Part shown: positions 9,239-17,901 of the stretch, piece by piece
Position numbering within the stretch: position 1 is the first letter of the stretch
Layout: every line of letters starts with the position of its first letter
NCBI GenBank assembly: GCA_937930845.1
Contig: CALHBJ010000006.1
Location: forward strand, 48,297-112,296
Direction: 5' to 3'
Source of the DNA: an uncultured Rhizobiaceae group bacterium
GTDB taxonomy: Bacteria; Pseudomonadota; Alphaproteobacteria; Rhizobiales; Rhizobiaceae
Length of the DNA stretch: 64,000 nucleotides
Made by a program: the position numbers and the translations under genes
Notes under the pieces: generated by a model
Database searches by the model: none
Told to the model about the DNA's origin: nothing
What the model saw: only the letters and a program-made list of their open reading frames with translations

Positions 9239-9265
9239 GAAACCTCGCTTGAAGGGAGCAAATTA

Positions 9266-10180
9266 GTGGAACAGCCGGATGCGGTTTTGATAGCTGGCCC
9301 AACTGCCAGCGGCAAGTCGAAGCTTGCGCTGGAATGGGCTGAGCGGGTGAATGGTGAGATAATCAATGCTGATTCCATGCAATTGTTTGCTGAGTTAAGC
9401 GTGCTGTCGGCGCGTCCCGATGCTGAAGATCTGGCGCGTGTTCCCCACCATCTTTATGCCAGCATACCTGGAACGGGGCCATCATCGGTGATGATCTGGC
9501 TGGAACGGGCTGTTGCCATTGCCCAAGAGATTGATTTGCGAGGGCGGGTTCCCATTTTTGTGGGCGGCACGGGGCTGTATTTTCGGGCGCTGGAACAGGG
9601 GTTGGCCCGTGTGCCCGAAATTGCGCCCAGTGTGCGCGAAGATGTGCGTCAGCGGCTTATCCAACAGGGCAGTGAAAAGCTGTATGGCGAACTGCAGGAA
9701 CTTGATCCCCGGGGGGCGCAAAAATTGCGGCCAAGTGATGGGCAACGCATTGCCCGCGCGCTGGAGGTTGTTTTGTCCACCGGGGAACCACTTGCGCTTT
9801 ATCAACGCCGCAACCACGTACCGGGGCCGTTTTGCGGCGCGCGCCTGGACCGTACTTTATTGATGCCGCCCCGCGCAGTGCTGCACGAGCGTATCAATCT
9901 GCGCACAAAGGTGATGATGGAAAATGGTGCCATTGACGAAGTAAGGGCCTTATTGGCGCTTAATTATCCTCCACAATCCCCGGTATTGCGCGCCATTGGC
10001 GTTGAGGAAGTTGGAAAATATATTCGCGGAGACCTTACTCTCGACGAGAGTATTGAGCGGATCAGAGCGGCTACTCGACAGTATGCGAAGCGTCAATGTA
10101 CCTGGTTTCGCGGTCAATTTGGCGACAATTGGCAGATTTTGGATCATTTTGGTCAAGAAACGCTGCAAAATATCCAATAG
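9266..10180 (+). CDS. miaA: tRNA dimethylallyltransferase
   Basis: Transfers a dimethylallyl group to A37 of tRNAs reading UNN codons. The P-loop is LIAGPTASGKSKLALEWA, followed by INADSMQLFAEL and FVGGTGLYFRAL, and late AIGVEEVGKYIRGD and QYAKRQCTWFRGQF. The ORF track begins 193 codons early, running antisense through serB. The real start is GTG at 9266, with GAAGGGAG eight bases upstream, giving 304 residues, the normal size. Confidence 0.95.
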   Translation: MEQPDAVLIAGPTASGKSKLALEWAERVNGEIINADSMQLFAELSVLSARPDAEDLARVPHHLYASIPGTGPSSVMIWLERAVAIAQEIDLRGRVPIFVGGTGLYFRALEQGLARVPEIAPSVREDVRQRLIQQGSEKLYGELQELDPRGAQKLRPSDGQRIARALEVVLSTGEPLALYQRRNHVPGPFCGARLDRTLLMPPRAVLHERINLRTKVMMENGAIDEVRALLALNYPPQSPVLRAIGVEEVGKYIRGDLTLDESIERIRAATRQYAKRQCTWFRGQFGDNWQILDHFGQETLQNIQ

Positions 10181-10300
10181 GGTTATCTATCTATTTATAT
10201 TTTTTGACTAATTTTCCAATCATGATGTGAGGAAAATTTGCGTTAAATGAACGCAACTGAGCCCCCGACGAACTCCCGTTGCCCCGGGGGGTGGAGACGA

Positions 10301-11056
10301 ATGAGAAAAACAGCGGATACCGCCTATTGGATATACGCGGCCGGCGTGGTTGGTTCCATCGCGGTTGCGCTATTCGTGCTATCGCGTCTTGGCCCTTCAT
10401 CAAATTTGCTGACAAAGGGCTTTATCGGGCCGCTTAATTTCGTTCAGGTGGCGCTGGGCGTCATGGTGCTGACCCTGATTTACGGGCTTTTCATCGCCAT
10501 GCCCGTGTTGCGCAAAACCCATAGCGAACAGGTGCAATTGACCGACCGGGCGGCGCAATTGGAGGTCGCCGTCGTGACCGACCCGCTGACGGGGTTGTAT
10601 AATCGGCGTTATTTTGAAGATGCGCTGAATGAATATCTTCGCGAGTTTCAAAAAATCGGTGCGCCGCTTGCCTTGCTGACGTTGGATTTGGACCACTTTA
10701 AAAATGTTAACGATACCCATGGTCATGATGCCGGGGACCAGGTTTTGAAAGAACTTGCCCTGCGGCTGCGCAGCCTCACACGGGAGCATGATATTGTGGC
10801 CCGCACTGGCGGCGAAGAATTCTGCATTGTCGCGCCGTTTTCAGATCGTCAGCAGATTCAGCCGTTTGCGGAAAGGATTTGCCGCTCAGTTGGTGAGATG
10901 CGGGTGGATACCGGGCGCGCGGTTTTGCGGCCGACCATCTCAATCGGCGTGGCCTATACGAGTACGGGAACCGAGACTGCCAAAGATCTGTTGAAGGTTT
11001 CTGACGAGCGGCTTTATGAAGCAAAGGCTTCAGGGCGCGATCAGGTGGTGATTTAG
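10301..11056 (+). CDS. Membrane-bound diguanylate cyclase (GGDEF)
   Basis: Makes cyclic di-GMP from two GTP. Two transmembrane segments near the N-terminus (WIYAAGVVGSIAVALFVLS and VALGVMVLTLIYGLFIAM) lead to a C-terminal GGDEF domain with an intact active site, GGEEF. Five residues before it lies REHD, a complete RxxD inhibitory site, so product inhibition is expected. No separate sensor domain is visible. I chose ATG 10301, just behind GGTGGAG; an ATG at 10247 would add 18 residues and has a poorer site. The gene stands alone between miaA and the ilv leader. Confidence 0.85.
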   Translation: MRKTADTAYWIYAAGVVGSIAVALFVLSRLGPSSNLLTKGFIGPLNFVQVALGVMVLTLIYGLFIAMPVLRKTHSEQVQLTDRAAQLEVAVVTDPLTGLYNRRYFEDALNEYLREFQKIGAPLALLTLDLDHFKNVNDTHGHDAGDQVLKELALRLRSLTREHDIVARTGGEEFCIVAPFSDRQQIQPFAERICRSVGEMRVDTGRAVLRPTISIGVAYTSTGTETAKDLLKVSDERLYEAKASGRDQVVI

Positions 11057-11149
11057 ATTGGGCTGAATTGGAAGCGCAGGACACAAATGTGGTTGACGCC
11101 TGATTTCCAATCCGATTATGGTGCTGTCGCAGATTTAAGAAGGTACGAC

Positions 11150-11200
11150 ATGTTCAGACTTATCGTAGTAGTGGGAAAGCGCGTTGGCATGATGGGATGA
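11150..11200 (+). CDS. ilv leader peptide
   Basis: A 16-codon reading frame, MFRLIVVVGKRVGMMG, preceded by AAGAAGG. It holds a run of the regulating amino acids (Leu-Ile-Val-Val-Val, then another Val). The frame runs into the first hairpin of the attenuator ahead of ilvB. Peptides of this kind let ribosome stalling at branched-chain codons control read-through. It is too short for the ORF track. Confidence 0.85.
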   Translation: MFRLIVVVGKRVGMMG

Positions 11201-11250
11201 ACTCCATCATGAATGCTAACGCGCGTCAGGCTCCTTCGGGGGCCTTTTTT
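11180..11250 (+). promoter_or_regulatory. Transcription attenuator of the ilv operon
   Basis: A long hairpin pairs GCGCGTTGGCATGATGG (11180 onward, covering the end of the leader peptide) with CCATCATGAATGCTAACGCGC (to 11224). It is followed by a terminator, AGGCTCC-TTCG-GGGGCCT plus six T (11228-11250). This is the classic pause hairpin and terminator layout. I did not map the antiterminator pairing exactly. With the Leu/Ile/Val-rich leader peptide it predicts ilvB-ilvN expression when charged branched-chain tRNAs are scarce. Confidence 0.85.
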
Positions 11251-11334
11251 ATTGCCGGAATCATCTCGAAAGAGAATTTCGGTTTGGAGCAGAGCCGGCA
11301 GATCCGGCAAACAAAGTTCAGGTGAGACAAACAA

Positions 11335-13128
11335 ATGGCCAGTACGAAAAAGAGCGGAACCGAAGGACGCGAAATGACCGGAGCGGAGATGGTGGTTCAG
11401 GCCATGATCGACAATGGTGTGACCGACCTGTTTGGATATCCCGGTGGTGCAGTGCTTCCCATCTATGATGAGTTGCATCAACAGGATCGCATTCGCCATA
11501 TTCTTGTGCGCCACGAACAAGGTGCAGGACATGCCGCGGAAGGATATGCCCGCTCGACCGGCAAGCCCGGTGTGGTTCTTGTGACGTCTGGTCCAGGTGC
11601 CACCAACACGGTTACCCCACTCCAGGACGCCTTGATGGATTCAATTCCTTTGGTCTGCATTACCGGGCAGGTGCCCACACCATTGATCGGTTCTGATGCT
11701 TTTCAGGAATGTGACACGGTTGGCATTACCCGCCCCTGCACCAAACACAATTGGCTGGTTGATGATGTCAATGAACTCAGCCGCATCCTGCATGAGGCGT
11801 TTCATGTGGCTACGTCTGGCCGGCCCGGACCGGTTGTTGTGGATGTTCCAAAGGATATTCAATTTGCAACGGGAACCTATTTCCCGCCCGATGCTTTTGA
11901 CATGGGGCATTACCAGCCGCGCACCCAGGGAGACATGGATAAGATCAGGGAAGCCGTGGACCTGATGATGTCGGCGAAACGTCCGATCCTCTATACGGGT
12001 GGCGGCGTGATCAACTCCGGGAGCGAAGCAACGAAATTGTTGCGGGAACTGGTTGCACTTACAAATTTCCCGATCACGTCCACTTTGATGGGATTGGGCT
12101 GTTATCCGGCCAGCGGTGACAACTGGCTTGGCATGTTGGGCATGCACGGCACCTATGAAGCCAATATGACGATGCATGATTGCGATGTCATGGTGTGCAT
12201 CGGGGCCCGGTTTGATGACCGGATCACGGGACGCCTGGACGCCTTTGCGCCGGAAGCTAAGAAAATTCACATTGATGTCGACCCTTCCTCGATCAACAAG
12301 GTGGTCCACGCCGATGTGCCAATCATTGGTGATGTTGCTGCCGTTTTGAAAGAAATGGTGGCGCTGGTGAAAAACACCAAGGCGCGGCCCAAGGCCAGCG
12401 ATATGAAGAAATGGTGGGAGCAGATCGACCAGTGGCGTGCCCGCAAGTCTTTGTCTTATAAACCAAATCCAGACGTAATCATGCCGCAAATGGCGATTGA
12501 GCGTCTCTATGCGCTGACAAAAGATCTCGATACTTACATCACTACGGAAGTTGGCCAGCACCAGATGTGGGCGGCGCAATTCTATGGGTTTGATGAGCCC
12601 AATCGCTGGATGACATCCGGCGGCCTTGGCACTATGGGCTACGGCCTTCCTGCTGCTTTGGGTGTTCAGATTGCGCATCCGGATGCGCTTGTGGTCGACA
12701 TTGCCGGCGATGCTTCCATTCAGATGTGCATTCAGGAAATGTCGTGCGCGGTGCAGCATAATGCACCCATCAAGATCATGATCCTGAACAACGAATATAT
12801 GGGCATGGTGCGCCAATGGCAGCAATTGTTGCACGGCAATCGCCTGTCCCATTCCTATACCGAAGCGATGCCGGATTTTGTCAAGCTGGCGGAAGCCTAT
12901 GGGGGGCACGGCATTCGTTGCACGAAGCCATCTCAACTGGATGATGCGATCATGGAAATGATCGAGACTCCTGGACCTGTGATCTTCGATTGCTGTGTGG
13001 TGACTCTGGCCAATTGTTTCCCAATGATCCCATCGGGCAAGGCACATAATGAAATGTTGTTGCCGGATGAGGCAACCGATGAGGCGGTCGGTTCTGTCAT
13101 TGACGAAAAGGGCAAGGCGCTGGTGTGA
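11335..13128 (+). CDS. ilvB: Acetolactate synthase large subunit
   Basis: Thiamine-diphosphate enzyme that condenses two pyruvates, or pyruvate with 2-oxobutyrate, as the first common step to valine, leucine and isoleucine. Landmarks are GYPGGAVLPIYDEL, the catalytic-glutamate region RHEQGAGHAAEGYAR, a central FAD/Rossmann-like domain, and the cofactor motif GDASIQMCIQEM ending in ILNN. The length of 597 residues is typical. The catalytic subunit lies behind an attenuator, and its stop overlaps the start of an EamA transporter gene that separates it from the regulatory subunit gene. The naming ilvB versus ilvI is arbitrary. Confidence 0.95.
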   Translation: MASTKKSGTEGREMTGAEMVVQAMIDNGVTDLFGYPGGAVLPIYDELHQQDRIRHILVRHEQGAGHAAEGYARSTGKPGVVLVTSGPGATNTVTPLQDALMDSIPLVCITGQVPTPLIGSDAFQECDTVGITRPCTKHNWLVDDVNELSRILHEAFHVATSGRPGPVVVDVPKDIQFATGTYFPPDAFDMGHYQPRTQGDMDKIREAVDLMMSAKRPILYTGGGVINSGSEATKLLRELVALTNFPITSTLMGLGCYPASGDNWLGMLGMHGTYEANMTMHDCDVMVCIGARFDDRITGRLDAFAPEAKKIHIDVDPSSINKVVHADVPIIGDVAAVLKEMVALVKNTKARPKASDMKKWWEQIDQWRARKSLSYKPNPDVIMPQMAIERLYALTKDLDTYITTEVGQHQMWAAQFYGFDEPNRWMTSGGLGTMGYGLPAALGVQIAHPDALVVDIAGDASIQMCIQEMSCAVQHNAPIKIMILNNEYMGMVRQWQQLLHGNRLSHSYTEAMPDFVKLAEAYGGHGIRCTKPSQLDDAIMEMIETPGPVIFDCCVVTLANCFPMIPSGKAHNEMLLPDEATDEAVGSVIDEKGKALV

Positions 13129-14063
13129 CCCAGATGACGGACCCAGTGGCCCAGTCGGCGAGTGCCAATGTTGGCATGGGAGACTATGTTCTGCTTGTGC
13201 TGCTGGCGACCATCCTTGCGTCTAATTTCGCAATGACCAAGGTTTCGGTTCAGGCATTGCCGCCAATGTTTGTCGTGTCGGTTCGCCTGGCAATTGCGTC
13301 CACCATTCTCGTTGGTGTTATGCTGGCCGCGCGTATGTGGTTTCCCACCGGGCCGATTTGGGCAGCCATTATTGGTTCCGCATTTTTTGGGCACACATTG
13401 CCGTTTACGCTGTTGGCATGGGGCCAGACGCGGGTTGATGCGGGGCTGGCTGCAATCCTGATGGCGACCATGCCGTTGTTCACCCTGTTGCTGGCGCAAT
13501 TATTCACCAATGACGAGCGGCCCAACCGGTATTCTGTTCTGGGTTTTTCGCTGGCGCTAATTGGCGTGATTGTGCTGTTTGGGCCAAGCCGCCTGATCAG
13601 CCTGGCAGATCAAAGCTTGCGCCAATATGCCGTGATGTTGGCGGCTATGAGCTATGGTGCAAACGCCATCATCACCAAAGGTCTGACCGGGATTAAATGG
13701 CAGCAATCGACGGCATCCTTCATGCTTGTGGCGTTTTTGATGTCTCTTCCCTTGCTGTTGCTCAGTGATTTGAGCGACCTGTCTGCACCGACCCATGTGT
13801 GGATGGCAACATTATATACGGGCATCATGCCCACATCTGTTGGGGCCATTCTCATCGTGCTGGTGGTGCGCCGGGCAGGGGCGTCTTTCCTGTCACAGAT
13901 CAACTTTCTGGTGCCGGTATTTGGCACCGTATTTGCAATTCTGTTTCTGGGTGAGCAATTGCCGCCCAATGCAGTCATTGCGCTTGCAGTTATTCTAACC
14001 GGTGTCGCGATTGCGCGGCGCCGTCCAAAACGAGCCCTCATTTCGATCAATAAAGGCGTGTGA
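13125..14063 (+). CDS. EamA/DMT-superfamily transporter inside the ilv operon
   Basis: An integral membrane protein with about ten predicted helices and two EamA repeats, the pattern of drug/metabolite exporters and permeases. The recognisable features are an N-terminal GDYVLLVLLATILASNFAMTKV helix and the end-of-repeat FGTVFAILFLGEQLPPNAVI. The gene overlaps ilvB by 4 bp at its start (GTG; an ATG lies three codons later) and ilvN by 4 bp at its end, so it is certainly part of the ilv transcript. An efflux role for a branched-chain amino acid or precursor is a guess from position only. Confidence 0.88.
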   Translation: MTQMTDPVAQSASANVGMGDYVLLVLLATILASNFAMTKVSVQALPPMFVVSVRLAIASTILVGVMLAARMWFPTGPIWAAIIGSAFFGHTLPFTLLAWGQTRVDAGLAAILMATMPLFTLLLAQLFTNDERPNRYSVLGFSLALIGVIVLFGPSRLISLADQSLRQYAVMLAAMSYGANAIITKGLTGIKWQQSTASFMLVAFLMSLPLLLLSDLSDLSAPTHVWMATLYTGIMPTSVGAILIVLVVRRAGASFLSQINFLVPVFGTVFAILFLGEQLPPNAVIALAVILTGVAIARRRPKRALISINKGV

Positions 14064-14662
14064 TTCCGATGACCAAAACTATCCACAACCAGAACAAAAT
14101 CGTTACTCCGCCGGCATCGGCCTATTTCATAGAGAAGAATCTCGATGTGGTGGTGCAACACACATTGTCCGTACTGGTCGACAATGAAGCAGGCGTGTTG
14201 GCCCGGGTGATCGGCCTTTTCTCAGGCCGTGGCTATAATATCGAAAGCCTGACCGTCTCTGAGACCGAACATGAAAAGCATCTGTCGCGCATTACCATCA
14301 TTTCCAAGGGCACGCCCAAAGTGCTGGAACAAATCAAACGTCAGCTTGAGCGCATGGTGCCGGTGCACCGGGTGGTTGATCTCACACTTGTCGCCCATTC
14401 AAAGGGCCATGAAAAACCGCTAGAGCGCGAACTGGCACTGGTGAAGGTTGCAGCGGTGGGTGAGCACCGGGTTGAATCCCTGCGCCTGGCGGAGGCATTT
14501 GGTGCCATCGTAACCGATGCCACGACCGAACATTTCATTTTTGAAATTACCGGTCGCCAGCAAAAGGTGGAGCAATTCATCTCGATTATTTCACCGCTGG
14601 GTCTTGTAGAAGTGTGCCGAACCGGCATCGCGGCGATGAACCGCGGCCCAGAGGGCATGTAG
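14060..14662 (+). CDS. ilvN: Acetolactate synthase small (regulatory) subunit
   Basis: Activates the large subunit and confers valine feedback inhibition. An ACT domain near residues 30-100 (HTLSVLVDNEAGVLARVIGLF, then GYNIESLTVSETE) is followed by the conserved C-terminal domain of this family (EHFIFEITGRQQKVEQFI). It may start at GTG 14060, overlapping the transporter gene, or at ATG 14069. The 200-residue size fits the alphaproteobacterial IlvH/IlvN form. Confidence 0.93.
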   Translation: MIPMTKTIHNQNKIVTPPASAYFIEKNLDVVVQHTLSVLVDNEAGVLARVIGLFSGRGYNIESLTVSETEHEKHLSRITIISKGTPKVLEQIKRQLERMVPVHRVVDLTLVAHSKGHEKPLERELALVKVAAVGEHRVESLRLAEAFGAIVTDATTEHFIFEITGRQQKVEQFISIISPLGLVEVCRTGIAAMNRGPEGM

Positions 14663-14713
14663 TTTTAAGTAAGAACGGCGAATGCTTCGTCGCTGACCGA
14701 TCTTAGAAATCAA

Positions 14714-15313
14714 ATGATGTCTCTCACAACGTTTCTGGCCTTGCTGACATTTTCCTTTGTGTCGTCCATCACACCGGGTCCAAACAACATCATGCTGTTT
14801 GCTTCAGGGGTGAATTTTGGGCTGCGACGCACTGTCCCACATATGTTTGGGATAGCGTTTGGGTTTGGATTGTTACTTGCCGCCGTTGGTCTGGGACTGG
14901 GCGCCCTGTTGGAAGCTTTTCCGGCCATCCTGATTGCGCTGAAGATATGTGGCGGGGCTTATATGCTCTATCTCGCCTGGAAAATTGCCAATTCAGGCCC
15001 CGTTGAAGTGGGCGAAAGTGGTGCTCGCCCCATGCGATTCCTGGAAGCTGCGCTTTTTCAATGGGTTAATCCGAAAGCCTGGGTAATGGCTGTGGTGGCC
15101 ATGGCGACATACACCAGTGAGGGCACTTATTGGGTCAATGTTGCAATTGTGGTTTTTGCTTTCTGTCTCGTTAATTTTCCTTCCGTCTCTGTGTGGGCTG
15201 GGTTTGGGACTGTTCTGCGAAATTTCCTGCAAGACCCTGTAAAATTGAAGTTTTTCAACATTTGCATGGCGCTGGCCTTGGTTGCCTCACTGTGGCCGAT
15301 GCTGGCAGCATAA
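14714..15313 (+). CDS. LysE/RhtB-family amino-acid exporter
   Basis: A 199-residue membrane protein with about six predicted helices and the family signature SSITPGPNNIMLFASGVNFG near the N-terminus. Members export amino acids or related metabolites; the substrate here cannot be told. It follows ilvN by 51 bp on the same strand and could be an operon tail, but the spacer makes that uncertain. Two start ATGs are adjacent (14714 and 14717). Confidence 0.87.
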   Translation: MMSLTTFLALLTFSFVSSITPGPNNIMLFASGVNFGLRRTVPHMFGIAFGFGLLLAAVGLGLGALLEAFPAILIALKICGGAYMLYLAWKIANSGPVEVGESGARPMRFLEAALFQWVNPKAWVMAVVAMATYTSEGTYWVNVAIVVFAFCLVNFPSVSVWAGFGTVLRNFLQDPVKLKFFNICMALALVASLWPMLAA

Positions 15314-15380
15314 ATTGCGCCAGGCTGTGTTGTGAGTTTTCTCACAGTGATTGCTGCTGAATTGATTTAACTGTCTTTGC

Positions 15381-15500
15381 ATGGGGGTCATCAGGCTGTT
15401 GAGGGATAGTCGACCTCCTAAGACGCCCCTAAATAGCAGCCGTCGATCGCCCCTGAACGGTTGCTCCAGGCCCACCCTTTTCGTCCGGAGAGGGTGGGCC
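15381..15500 (+). ncRNA. Candidate structured RNA (unidentified)
   Basis: The 390-bp spacer between the LysE-type gene and moxR contains two strong consecutive hairpins. AGCAGCCGT pairs with ACGGTTGCT (15435-15465) around a loop carrying CGCCCC. GGCCCACCCT pairs perfectly with AGGGTGGGCC (15469-15500). A further CGCCCCT and a CCTCC lie just upstream, the kind of C-rich single-stranded element seen in alphaproteobacterial small RNAs. No good T-run follows, and I recognise no known family. The rest of the spacer, to 15704, holds nothing clear. Confidence 0.35.
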
Positions 15501-15704
15501 GTCCATTTCTGGCGTCCGTATATGGCGCGCGTTTTTGGCATTCGTATTAGTCCGACACCTCTTTCCCGTGATTCAAATATCTCACCACACTTTGAGTGGC
15601 TGACGCAGATTTTACCTGTGCGCTCCGGTGCGCAATTTGAACGGCTTCCGTTCTATTGTTCATCCGTATAGGTTTGGGTGTGTTCCCTGCTTGCCGTGAA
15701 AATT

Positions 15705-16661
15705 ATGGCCAATACCAAACCCAGCAATCTACCCACTTCCATTGATGAAACTCTGGCGCTTTTGAACGGCGCGGATTATGTCGCCGACCGGGCGCTGGCG
15801 ACGGTGCTCTATTTATCATTGAAGATGAACCGTCCCCTGTTTCTTGAAGGGGAAGCGGGCGTGGGGAAAACGGAAATTGCCAAGGTTTTGGCGTCTGAAC
15901 TCGACCGACCTCTTATCCGGCTGCAATGTTACGAAGGGCTTGATGTTTCATCAGCCGTTTACGAATGGAACTATGCGGCGCAAATGGTTGAAATTCGCAT
16001 GCGTGAGGCTTCCGGCGAGACCAATCGCGATGCGATGGAAGACAGTGTGTTTTCCGAACGTTTCCTCATTCGCCGTCCCCTGTTGCAGGCACTGGAACAG
16101 GTTAATGGTCGCGCGCCTGTTTTGCTGATTGATGAGCTGGACCGTACGGACGAGGCGTTTGAAGCCTTTCTGCTTGAAGTCTTGTCAGACTATCAGGTGA
16201 CAATTCCCGAGCTTGGGACAATCAAGGCCAAAGAGCCTCCGATTGTGATCATTACAACCAACCGCACCCGTGAAATTCACGATGCGCTGAAACGGCGTTG
16301 TCTCTATCACTGGGTGGATTATCCAGACGCCGAGCGGGAGTTGGAAATCGTGCGGCTCAAAGTGCCCGGTGCCGATGCCAATTTGTCCCGCGAAGTGGTG
16401 GACTATGTTCAGCGCCTGCGCACACTGGAATTGTTCAAGAATCCCGGCATTGCGGAAACGCTGGATTGGGCGACCGCGTTGATGGAGCTCGACAAAATTG
16501 CCCTGGACCCCCAGGCGATTTCGGACACGCTGGGCGTGTTGCTGAAATATCAGGATGATATTGCACAAATCCAGGGCAGCGAGGGTGCAGAGGTGTTGCG
16601 CGCGGTGAAAGCAGAAGCCAGCGCCAATTTAGCGGCAGCCGGTGCCGGTGTTTCCATCTGA
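15705..16661 (+). CDS. MoxR-family AAA ATPase (CoxD-like)
   Basis: ATP-driven chaperone of the MoxR class; CoxD, a member, acts in maturing the Cu-Mo site of CO dehydrogenase. Walker A is FLEGEAGVGKTEIAK, Walker B is VLLIDELDRTD, and a sensor-like TTNRTREIHDALKRRC follows. I start at ATG 15705 (318 residues), ten codons into the track ORF. The gene is followed after 10 bp by a VWA protein gene, the usual MoxR-VWA partnership, and then by XdhC-type genes, which points to molybdenum-hydroxylase maturation. Confidence 0.88.
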   Translation: MANTKPSNLPTSIDETLALLNGADYVADRALATVLYLSLKMNRPLFLEGEAGVGKTEIAKVLASELDRPLIRLQCYEGLDVSSAVYEWNYAAQMVEIRMREASGETNRDAMEDSVFSERFLIRRPLLQALEQVNGRAPVLLIDELDRTDEAFEAFLLEVLSDYQVTIPELGTIKAKEPPIVIITTNRTREIHDALKRRCLYHWVDYPDAERELEIVRLKVPGADANLSREVVDYVQRLRTLELFKNPGIAETLDWATALMELDKIALDPQAISDTLGVLLKYQDDIAQIQGSEGAEVLRAVKAEASANLAAAGAGVSI

Positions 16662-16671
16662 GGCGGCGGTG

Positions 16672-17877
16672 ATGTCCCAAACAATCACCGCTACACCCCG
16701 TGAAGCCCAGGGCGGGCGGCTGCCGGAGAATATTCTCTATTTTGCGCGCACTCTGCGTGATGCGGGACTGCGGCTTGGCTCGTCCAGCGTAGTGGATGCC
16801 GTTCGTGCCGTTGAGGCTGCCGGGCTGGGGGACAGGGATGATCTCTACTGGACGCTGCATTGCGTGTTTGTCACCCGCAAGGAAGACCATCCGGTATTTG
16901 ATGAGGCGTTCAAACTTTACTGGCGTTCGCGCGATCTGGTGGAAAAGATGATTGCCATGTTTTCGCCCATGGCGGACCCTGGGGCGAAGCCCGAAAAACC
17001 CAATGCGGGGCAGTCTCGTGTGGCGGAATCTCTGTTTCAAGACAATGGCGAACGGGAAATTCAGGAAAAGCCGGAAATTGAGATAGACGCTTCGTTTTCG
17101 ATGTCGGCAAAGGAAGTGTTGCGCGACAAGGATTTTGCCCAGATGTCGGCTGGCGAGTTCCACGAGGCAAGGGCGCAGATTGAACAGCTGAGGCTGCCGA
17201 TCGACAAGGTACGCACCCGCCGTTCCAAACCCTCACCACGGGGCCACAAGTTTGACGCCCGGCAGGTATTGCGCAAATCCATGGCAACCGGTGGCGACCT
17301 CATGCTGCCCGCCTTTCGCGAACCGCGCATGGTGCAGCCGCCTTTGGTTGTGCTGGCCGATATTTCCGGCTCCATGAGCCAGTATAGCCGTATTTTCCTG
17401 CACTTTCTCCATGCGCTGACCGATAAGCGCAAGCGCGTGCACACCTTCTTGTTTGGCACCCGGCTAACCAATATTACCCGCGCCTTACGCAACAAGGATC
17501 CTGATGAAGCGCTGGATGAGGTGGCGGAGCAGGTGGTGGACTGGGAAGGGGGGACGCGCATTGGCGCAACATTGCATGAGTTTAATCGCAAATGGGGACG
17601 GCGTGTTCTGGGGCAGGGTGCAGTTGTCCTGTTGATTACCGATGGTTTGGAACGGGCGGCCGATGAGGCCGAAATGGCACAATTGGGGCATGAAATGGAG
17701 CGATTGCAGAAATCGTGCCGTCGCTTGATCTGGCTCAACCCGCTGTTACGGTATGAAGGCTTTGAACCACGGGCCGCGGGTGTGCGCACCATGTTGCCCT
17801 ACGTGGATGATTTCAGAACCGTGCATTCGCTCAATTCACTAACCGACCTGTGTGGCGCATTGGGTACGCAACGTTGA
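16672..17877 (+). CDS. VWA-domain protein (CoxE-like)
   Basis: Partner of the MoxR ATPase encoded just upstream. The C-terminal half carries a von Willebrand A domain with a metal-ion-dependent adhesion site, VVLADISGSMSQYS, and later VVLLITDGLERAADE. The N-terminal half contains charged helical segments and a Pro/Arg-rich linker around RTRRSKPSPRGHKFD. From ATG 16672 the protein has 401 residues, matching CoxE-type proteins. It has no signal peptide, so it is probably cytoplasmic. It likely works with the ATPase in cofactor insertion; this is inference from family and context. Confidence 0.86.
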   Translation: MSQTITATPREAQGGRLPENILYFARTLRDAGLRLGSSSVVDAVRAVEAAGLGDRDDLYWTLHCVFVTRKEDHPVFDEAFKLYWRSRDLVEKMIAMFSPMADPGAKPEKPNAGQSRVAESLFQDNGEREIQEKPEIEIDASFSMSAKEVLRDKDFAQMSAGEFHEARAQIEQLRLPIDKVRTRRSKPSPRGHKFDARQVLRKSMATGGDLMLPAFREPRMVQPPLVVLADISGSMSQYSRIFLHFLHALTDKRKRVHTFLFGTRLTNITRALRNKDPDEALDEVAEQVVDWEGGTRIGATLHEFNRKWGRRVLGQGAVVLLITDGLERAADEAEMAQLGHEMERLQKSCRRLIWLNPLLRYEGFEPRAAGVRTMLPYVDDFRTVHSLNSLTDLCGALGTQR

Positions 17878-17901
17878 TCTTTGGGTGAAGGAGACTACAT
17901 C

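Noticed and set aside
8687-9265. 193-codon extension of the miaA frame
   Set aside because: It runs antisense through serB, and the real start is a GTG with a good ribosome binding site giving the normal MiaA length.
11641-13047. 468-residue minus-strand ORF
   Set aside because: It is an antisense shadow of ilvB, which has full family motifs; the translation is rich in His/Arg/Gln as expected from a shadow frame.
15381-15671. 96-residue ORF over the hairpin region
   Set aside because: The segment is dominated by strong RNA structure, and the protein has no features.
16435-17163. 242-residue minus-strand ORF across moxR and the VWA gene
   Set aside because: Both plus-strand genes are well supported, and the translation has no recognisable features.
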